This document shows positions 59,122-64,000 of a DNA stretch of 64,000 nt, in pieces; within the stretch, counting starts at the first letter, position 1; every line of letters starts with the position of its first letter. The notes under the pieces are model-generated. The model was not told where the DNA came from, searched no databases, and saw only the letters and a list, made by a program, of their open reading frames with translations. The stretch lies in the NCBI RefSeq assembly GCF_030812835.1, contig NZ_JAUSTM010000009.1, forward strand, positions 1 through 64,000, read 5' to 3'. Source of the DNA: Streptococcus moroccensis. GTDB taxonomy: Bacteria; Bacillota; Bacilli; Lactobacillales; Streptococcaceae. The position numbers were made by a program, and so were the translations under genes.

Positions 59122-59964
59122 ATGAAATTTGCTGCACATGCTGTTCTTTTTGGTGAGAAGATTAAAACGAATACTGAAGAAATTATGCAACAGTTCAAAG
59201 ATATGAACTATCAGGGAATGGAAGTTGGATTTAGATTTTTTCCAGCTGAAGATATGCCGGAATTAGTAGAACTACTTAATCGTGTAGGGATGACCATTTC
59301 AGGTTTTCACACCTTGGTTTTCTTTAATCAGTTAATAACCAATGAGGTAGAAGTCCAAAGTCAACTTGAAAAACAGGCTGGTATTATGCAAGAGTTTGGA
59401 TTCTCTAACTTGATTATGTCAGGGATCCCTTCTAATGAAATGGGGGACTTGAATAAAATGACTATGGAACAATTTACCAAAACTCAACAAAAAGAATTAG
59501 TTGAAAAATTAGATGATTTGGCAAAGCTTTTGAAATCTAAATATAATGTTCAAATTTTCTATCATAATCACTGTTGGGAATTTGAACAGGAGGCCTACTT
59601 CTTTAATAAGTTGTTGCAAGAAACATCTTCGCTTAAGCTCGGAATGGATGTTGGTTGGGTCGCTGTGGAGGGGTATAATCCAGCTCAAATTATAAAGGAG
59701 AATCCAGATAAAATTGGATACCTTCATCTACGTGATTGCAATACCAATGAAGAAGACTTGGTGGGTAAATCTGTTTCTGAAAAATCACTCTCTTTTACAG
59801 ATTTAGACGAAGGAACGTTGCCAATTCAGGATATTATTAAAGCATTAGAAGCTACACCTAAAAGTCAAGAAAAATGGATTGTTATTGAATATGAAAAAGG
59901 TGAAGTTTCTTATGAGCGTTATCAGAAAGCTTATGATAGCTTAGAAAAAATACTAAAAGGATAA
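59122..59964 (+). CDS. Xylose isomerase-like TIM-barrel protein (second)
   Basis: The roughly 280-residue TIM barrel of the same superfamily as the first has YHNHCWEF near residue 150 (His/Glu), GMDVGWVAVEG near residue 176 (Asp), GYLHLRDCN near residue 204 (His) and WIVIEYEKGE near residue 254 (Glu), a plausible metal site. This set resembles IolE/hydroxypyruvate-isomerase-like and 3-keto-sugar enzymes. I start at the ATG at 59122; a TTG 18 bases earlier overlaps the previous gene. It is only weakly like the first TIM barrel, so the two likely catalyse different steps. Confidence 0.85.
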   Translation: MKFAAHAVLFGEKIKTNTEEIMQQFKDMNYQGMEVGFRFFPAEDMPELVELLNRVGMTISGFHTLVFFNQLITNEVEVQSQLEKQAGIMQEFGFSNLIMSGIPSNEMGDLNKMTMEQFTKTQQKELVEKLDDLAKLLKSKYNVQIFYHNHCWEFEQEAYFFNKLLQETSSLKLGMDVGWVAVEGYNPAQIIKENPDKIGYLHLRDCNTNEEDLVGKSVSEKSLSFTDLDEGTLPIQDIIKALEATPKSQEKWIVIEYEKGEVSYERYQKAYDSLEKILKG

Positions 59965-59969
59965 TAAGA

Positions 59970-60992
59970 ATGAAAGAATTGAGGATCGCAGTAGTAGGTT
60001 GTGGCCGGATAGCGCAAGTGTATAATGAAATTTTCCAGAAATACCCAGAGAATATTAAAGTGATTGCTGCAGTAGATATTCAAATAGAAAGAGCACAAGC
60101 ATTTGCTGAAAATTTTAAAGGATGTGTCGCTTTAACGGATTATAAGGACCTAGGAAATCTTAATATCGACATCGTCCATATTCTAACCCCTCACTTCTTG
60201 CATGCAGAACAATCCTCTAAATTACTTGAGATGGGCTATCATGTTTTACAAGAAAAACCCATTGCTATTGAATTATCAGATGCTAAAGCTCTTTGTGAAT
60301 TGGCTAATAAAGTTGATAAAAAGCTAGGAGTTATTTCACAAAATCGTTACATTACTGGAATACAAAAACTTAAAAAACTTTTTGATTCTGGGGAATTGGG
60401 AAAACTTAAGGGAGTGTCTTCTCTTTTGAACTGGTGGCGTCCACCCTCATATTATGAGTGTGATTGGAAGGGTCACTGGGAAACAGAAGGTGGAGGAGTT
60501 GTCATTGATCAAGCTATTCATAGCCTTGATTTAGTCCGCTATATAGCGGGTGAAGAAGTCAGAAGTGTCCATGGTTTTATTGATAAACGTGTTATTACTC
60601 AAATTGAAGTTGAGGATGTTGCTAATGCCCTTATTGAATTTAAGAGTGGAGCACGCTATATATTTAATGCATGTAACTATTTTTTTGAGAATACACCTAT
60701 TCGGATTGATTTCTATTTTGAAAGGGGAACTGCTTTCTTGCATGGTGAGCAGGTAGAAATAACGATGGACGGGAAATCTCATATTTATAAAAATGAATCT
60801 CCTCAAGAGATTCTAGAGACACTCTCATATTGGGGAGCCAATCATGAAAAACAAGTGATAGAGTTTTACGAAAATATTGATAATCCAGATTATAATTTTG
60901 TTACTCCTGAAGATGCTACGAAATCTTTAGAAATTGTGAGAGCTATTTATAAGTCCTCCCAAAAGGGAGAAAAAGTTATATTTAATCATTAA
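59970..60992 (+). CDS. Gfo/Idh/MocA family oxidoreductase (second)
   Basis: The 340-residue protein has the NAD(P) loop VVGCGRIAQVYNE at residues 8-20, EKP at residues 95-97, and ETEGGGVVIDQAIHSLDLVRYIAG near residue 171 (cited in part), with the catalytic-type His. The GHWETEGGG motif is common in enzymes acting on glycosides or free sugars at C3. It lies 5 bases after the TIM barrel. Pairing of two Gfo/Idh enzymes could give an oxidation-then-reduction cycle with a keto intermediate. Confidence 0.9.
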   Translation: MKELRIAVVGCGRIAQVYNEIFQKYPENIKVIAAVDIQIERAQAFAENFKGCVALTDYKDLGNLNIDIVHILTPHFLHAEQSSKLLEMGYHVLQEKPIAIELSDAKALCELANKVDKKLGVISQNRYITGIQKLKKLFDSGELGKLKGVSSLLNWWRPPSYYECDWKGHWETEGGGVVIDQAIHSLDLVRYIAGEEVRSVHGFIDKRVITQIEVEDVANALIEFKSGARYIFNACNYFFENTPIRIDFYFERGTAFLHGEQVEITMDGKSHIYKNESPQEILETLSYWGANHEKQVIEFYENIDNPDYNFVTPEDATKSLEIVRAIYKSSQKGEKVIFNH

Positions 60993-61009
60993 TTAAAAAG
61001 GAGTGAGAA

Positions 61010-63430
61010 ATGGATAAGTACAAAAATAGTAGCCTACCGGTTGAAGAACGAGTTGAAGATTTGCTTTCAAAAATGACTTTAGAAGAAAAGGTTGCTCAAC
61101 TATGTGGAAACCTTCTTCCCTCTGTTATTGATGAAAATGGAGTCGTAGAAGAAAATTTAGCAAAAAATTTTTATATGGGACATGGTCGATTTACACAAGC
61201 TTCTACTCAAGGGATTCAAAGTGCTACCGATATGGCGACTCGATTTAATCAAATTCAAAAATTCTTTGTAGAAAAAACGCGTTTAGGCATTCCAGTTGTC
61301 TTTCAAACGGAATCTCTTTGTGGACTACCGATACAGGGTGGAACAATTTTCCCATCTCAGATGAACCTAGGTTATACTTGGGAACCTGAGTTAGCTGAAA
61401 AAATGACAACAATTATTTCGGAAGAATGTAGGTCTACAGGTATCACTTCTTCAATGAGTCCTGTTATTGATGTTTCAAGAGATTTACGATGGGGACGAAC
61501 CTATGAAACCTATGGTGAGGACGAGTACCTCATCTCCCAAATGGGTGTCTCATATATTAATGGGATGCAAAAAAATAAAACCGATGGAGTAGCATGTATC
61601 GCAAAACATTTTCTAGGTTACTCAGAAACGCAGGGAGGATTGAATACCTCAATCACTCGAGTTAACGATCGAGAACTATATGAAGTATTTGCGACTCCTT
61701 TTGAAGCTGCCGCTAACTTAGCTGATGTGAGTGGTATGATGGCGAATTATAGTGAAATCGATGGCTTAAATGTTGTTATGAACAAAAAGATTTCACAAGA
61801 TTTACTTCGAGGAACAATGAAATATCGTGGTTTCTTAACTAGTGATGGAGCCGGTATTCAGCGTTGTTATAATACGTATCATGTCGCTAATACCTATGAG
61901 GAAGCCGGTTTCTTAGCAAAAAAAGCAGGAACTGATACTGAGATACCTGTTGGAGGATCTTTTAAAGCTTTACCTAAATATGTAGAATCTGGACAATTAG
62001 ATGAATCCCTAATTGATGAATCAGTTAGACGCATATTGACTGTCAAGTTTGAGTATGGTCTTTTCGAGTCACCTTATGTTGATATAGAATCTTTGAAAAA
62101 GTCACTCAATAATGAGGAAAAAAACAAGGTTGCAAAAGAGATTGCATCTAAATCCATGGTTTTATTAAAGAACGATGATATTCTACCTTTGAAGATAGAC
62201 AAAAAAATCGCTGTTATAGGACCTCATGCTGATAATTTACGTTATCCTATTAGCGGATATACTTATCCAGCTTATATTGAAATGATGTTAGCTTCAGAAG
62301 CAGGGGAAGTATTCACCTTTGGTGGTATTGCTGATGCTAATGGAGAAGAAGGAGATGCCTCTGGAGCTGCAAGTCAAGATGTTAGTTCTATGAATATCAA
62401 TGATATCATTAGACGCATGGGTGGCTCGTCACTCTATGATGAGTTACAAAATCGATTTGAAACAATATATGCGGAAGGTTGTCCCATTATTGCTGAAGAC
62501 AGAAGTGGATTTGATGCGGCAGTAGAAGCTGCTAGTCAGTCAGATATTGTTGTTTTTGCTTGTGGAGGAAATTGTGGATGGACCAATGCGACTGGAGGTG
62601 AGGGGACCGATCGTGCAAAACTTGATTTGCCGGGGGTTCAACAAGAGCTTTTAGAGAAATTAGTTGCTACTGGTAAGCCTGTTGTTATGGTAATATACGG
62701 CCCCGGTTTATTTGCTATTCCATGGGCTAAGGAGCATGTTTCAGCAATACTTCAGGCTTCAATGCCAGGGTTACAAGCAGGAGAAGTTGTTGCTGATGTG
62801 CTAGATGGTACTATAAATCCAGGTGGTAAGCTTACACAGACAATACCAAGAAGTGTTGGTCAAACACCAGTATACTATAATCACAGAACCGGATCAGGAT
62901 ATGAGTTGCCTACTGATAAGGGTTATACTGGATTTGCAGCTGCAATTTTTAAAGGGGGTTATACCGACGAAGACGACCAACCTCTCTTTGAATTTGGTGC
63001 GGGATTATCTTACACTACTTTTGAATTGAGTGAATTTCAAGTAGCTGAGCAAGAAGTTTCAACAGATGGTGAAATAAAAGTTTCTTGTAAGGTTACTAAT
63101 ATTGGTGAACGAGATGGTGATGAGATTGTTCAGATTTATTATAGAACTTGGGGGGCTCATGTTATTCGCCCTGTTCAACAATTAGGAGGCTTTAAACGGG
63201 TACATTTAACAAAAGGTCAAAGCTGTAAAATTGATTTTAGTATACCATGTTCCCTACTTGGATTTTATAATGAGGAAATGAAGTTTGTAGTCGAACCTAA
63301 TAAAATTGAATTATCTGTAGGGACAAGTTCTTCAAATATAGCATATCGTGATGAAGTACAATTGACTGGTCAAACTCTAGAATTAATGGGTAAACGTAGC
63401 TATAGTTCAAAAGTAGAAGCAACCTTCTAA
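61010..63430 (+). CDS. Glycoside hydrolase family 3 enzyme
   Basis: The 806-residue GH3 beta-glycosidase has an N-terminal TIM barrel (residues about 10-340) with VACIAKHFLGYSETQGG near residue 195 and catalytic nucleophile Asp in LTSDGAG (about residue 279). A C-terminal alpha/beta domain (KSMVLLKNDDILPL, then AVIGPHAD) follows, then a fibronectin-III-like end (FEFGAGLSYTTFE, VTNIGERDGDEIVQIY). There is no signal peptide, so it acts on an imported beta-glycoside, probably after or before desulfation. The exact sugar (glucose, xylose, GlcNAc) cannot be read. It is last in unit 3. Confidence 0.92.
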   Translation: MDKYKNSSLPVEERVEDLLSKMTLEEKVAQLCGNLLPSVIDENGVVEENLAKNFYMGHGRFTQASTQGIQSATDMATRFNQIQKFFVEKTRLGIPVVFQTESLCGLPIQGGTIFPSQMNLGYTWEPELAEKMTTIISEECRSTGITSSMSPVIDVSRDLRWGRTYETYGEDEYLISQMGVSYINGMQKNKTDGVACIAKHFLGYSETQGGLNTSITRVNDRELYEVFATPFEAAANLADVSGMMANYSEIDGLNVVMNKKISQDLLRGTMKYRGFLTSDGAGIQRCYNTYHVANTYEEAGFLAKKAGTDTEIPVGGSFKALPKYVESGQLDESLIDESVRRILTVKFEYGLFESPYVDIESLKKSLNNEEKNKVAKEIASKSMVLLKNDDILPLKIDKKIAVIGPHADNLRYPISGYTYPAYIEMMLASEAGEVFTFGGIADANGEEGDASGAASQDVSSMNINDIIRRMGGSSLYDELQNRFETIYAEGCPIIAEDRSGFDAAVEAASQSDIVVFACGGNCGWTNATGGEGTDRAKLDLPGVQQELLEKLVATGKPVVMVIYGPGLFAIPWAKEHVSAILQASMPGLQAGEVVADVLDGTINPGGKLTQTIPRSVGQTPVYYNHRTGSGYELPTDKGYTGFAAAIFKGGYTDEDDQPLFEFGAGLSYTTFELSEFQVAEQEVSTDGEIKVSCKVTNIGERDGDEIVQIYYRTWGAHVIRPVQQLGGFKRVHLTKGQSCKIDFSIPCSLLGFYNEEMKFVVEPNKIELSVGTSSSNIAYRDEVQLTGQTLELMGKRSYSSKVEATF

Positions 63431-63461
63431 TTTATATTTTACTTAAAAAACCCTGTTTTTC

Positions 63462-63475
63462 CGAAAACGTTTCCT
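63462..63475. promoter_or_regulatory. Operator 4 of the regulon (upstream of larE)
   Basis: CGAAAACGTTTCCT carries the same CG-centred palindrome (centre 63468.5), with one half perfect. TATTAT at 63508-63513 has its centre 42 bp downstream, as at the other three sites. It places larE in the same regulon as larB and the sulfatase genes. Confidence 0.7.
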
Positions 63476-63533
63476 TTGGTTTTCCTTAAAAACCTTGAAG
63501 AATGTGTTATTATATCTTTAGGAGGTAGATTTA

Positions 63534-64000
63534 ATGAAAGAACATTTATTTCAAATACTTTCTAATTATAAGAAAATTGCTGTAGCCTTTTCAGGAGGGA
63601 TCGATAGTAGTTTTTTACTCATTAAGGCTAAGGAAGTTTTAGGGAAAGAAAATGTACTTGCTATTATTTTTGATTCTGAACTCATAAAAAAACAGGATAC
63701 AGATCATGCTATAAACTTTGCTAAAAAACATGATATTTGGTATGAAGTATTGAAAATGGATGAGCTTGAGCATGCTTCAATTCGCTACTATACAAAAGAT
63801 TCTTGGTATTATAGTAAGAAGCTAATGTATCTTGAAATGATACGACTTGCTAACTCATATGATATTAATTATGTGGCTGACGGTATGATTATGGACGATA
63901 TTAACGATATTCGTCCAGGTATGAGAGCACGAAATGAATTAGCTGTCCTCAGTCCATTACAAGAAGCAGGATATTATAAAGTTAATATTCGTGAGCAAGC
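63534..64000 (+). CDS. larE: LarE, ATP-dependent sulfur transferase of nickel pincer synthesis (partial)
   Basis: LarE adenylates the LarB product and adds sulfur to make the dithiolated pyridinium that LarC loads with nickel. The open frame runs off the window after 155 codons, about 60% of the family length. Visible are the PP-loop AFSGGIDSSFLL near residue 18, DSWYYSKK near residue 89, and DGMIMDDINDIRPGMRARNE near residue 116 (20 residues), all typical of LarE. The sacrificial Cys of L. plantarum LarE lies beyond the window. GGAGG precedes the ATG. Confidence 0.93.
   Translation, partial: MKEHLFQILSNYKKIAVAFSGGIDSSFLLIKAKEVLGKENVLAIIFDSELIKKQDTDHAINFAKKHDIWYEVLKMDELEHASIRYYTKDSWYYSKKLMYLEMIRLANSYDINYVADGMIMDDINDIRPGMRARNELAVLSPLQEAGYYKVNIREQ

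Noticed and set aside
39146-63475. The four palindromes as CcpA cre sites
   Set aside because: They share the CG core and A/T arms but lack the flanking T and A of the cre consensus, and they are confined, as far as I could see, to units of this locus that carries its own LacI-family gene. CcpA binding cannot be excluded.

Overview
The window is streptococcal chromosome, most like the pyogenic group. Gene content and order (trpS, guaB, recF, the EF-P peptidase pair, rodZ, pgsA, the ECF module, sdaAB/AA, mnmA, mnmG, gdpP, rplI, dnaB, veg, tRNA-Lys/6S RNA, rarA, hisS, aspS) match the oriC-proximal arm known from Streptococcus pyogenes relatives. The left edge is the origin-near side, and most genes run away from it. 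This placement is from family knowledge, since no dnaA is in the window. No species is claimed.

Layout. 1-0.9 kb: a structured repeat that may be the right end of an IS200/IS605-type element, then tRNA-Arg, tRNA-Glu and tRNA-Asn. 0.9-39 kb: core housekeeping genes, including a YfhO glycosyltransferase-like membrane protein, an ABC-F ATPase, Trp/His/Asp-tRNA synthetases, purine synthesis, recF, membrane lipid synthesis, the vitamin ECF energizing module, a LysM wall protein, serine dehydratase, tRNA-modifying MnmA/MnmG, c-di-AMP turnover, the replicative helicase, 6S RNA, RarA, two YitT membrane proteins, NrdI and GalE.

39.1-64 kb: a visibly more A+T-rich accessory locus that runs off the right end. 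It has four transcription units. (1) larB, larC (split by a -1 frameshift site), a LacI-family regulator, a FecCD-type metal/cofactor ABC transporter and a DUF924 gene. (2) A GPH-family sugar symporter, a cytoplasmic sulfatase, the radical-SAM enzyme that activates Cys-type sulfatases, a TauE/SafE exporter and a second sulfatase. (3) PFK-like, class II aldolase and PGI-like enzymes, a second TauE/SafE, two TIM-barrel isomerase-like proteins alternating with two Gfo/Idh oxidoreductases, and a GH3 glycosidase. (4) larE, cut by the window end.

Each unit is preceded by the same palindrome (consensus rGAAAACGTTTTCy). In all four its centre lies 42 bp upstream of the centre of a plausible -10 box. 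I infer one regulon that joins synthesis of the nickel-pincer (Lar) cofactor and probable nickel uptake to import and cytoplasmic breakdown of a sulfated sugar or glycoside, with sulfur anion export. No LarA-type enzyme, sugar kinase or PTS is visible in the window. The enzyme that uses the cofactor should therefore lie beyond base 64000 or elsewhere in the genome, and the PGI/PFK/aldolase set might act on a C6-sulfated or sulfonated sugar in place of a 6-phosphate. This link between Lar cofactor synthesis and sulfated-sugar catabolism is the most interesting part of the window.
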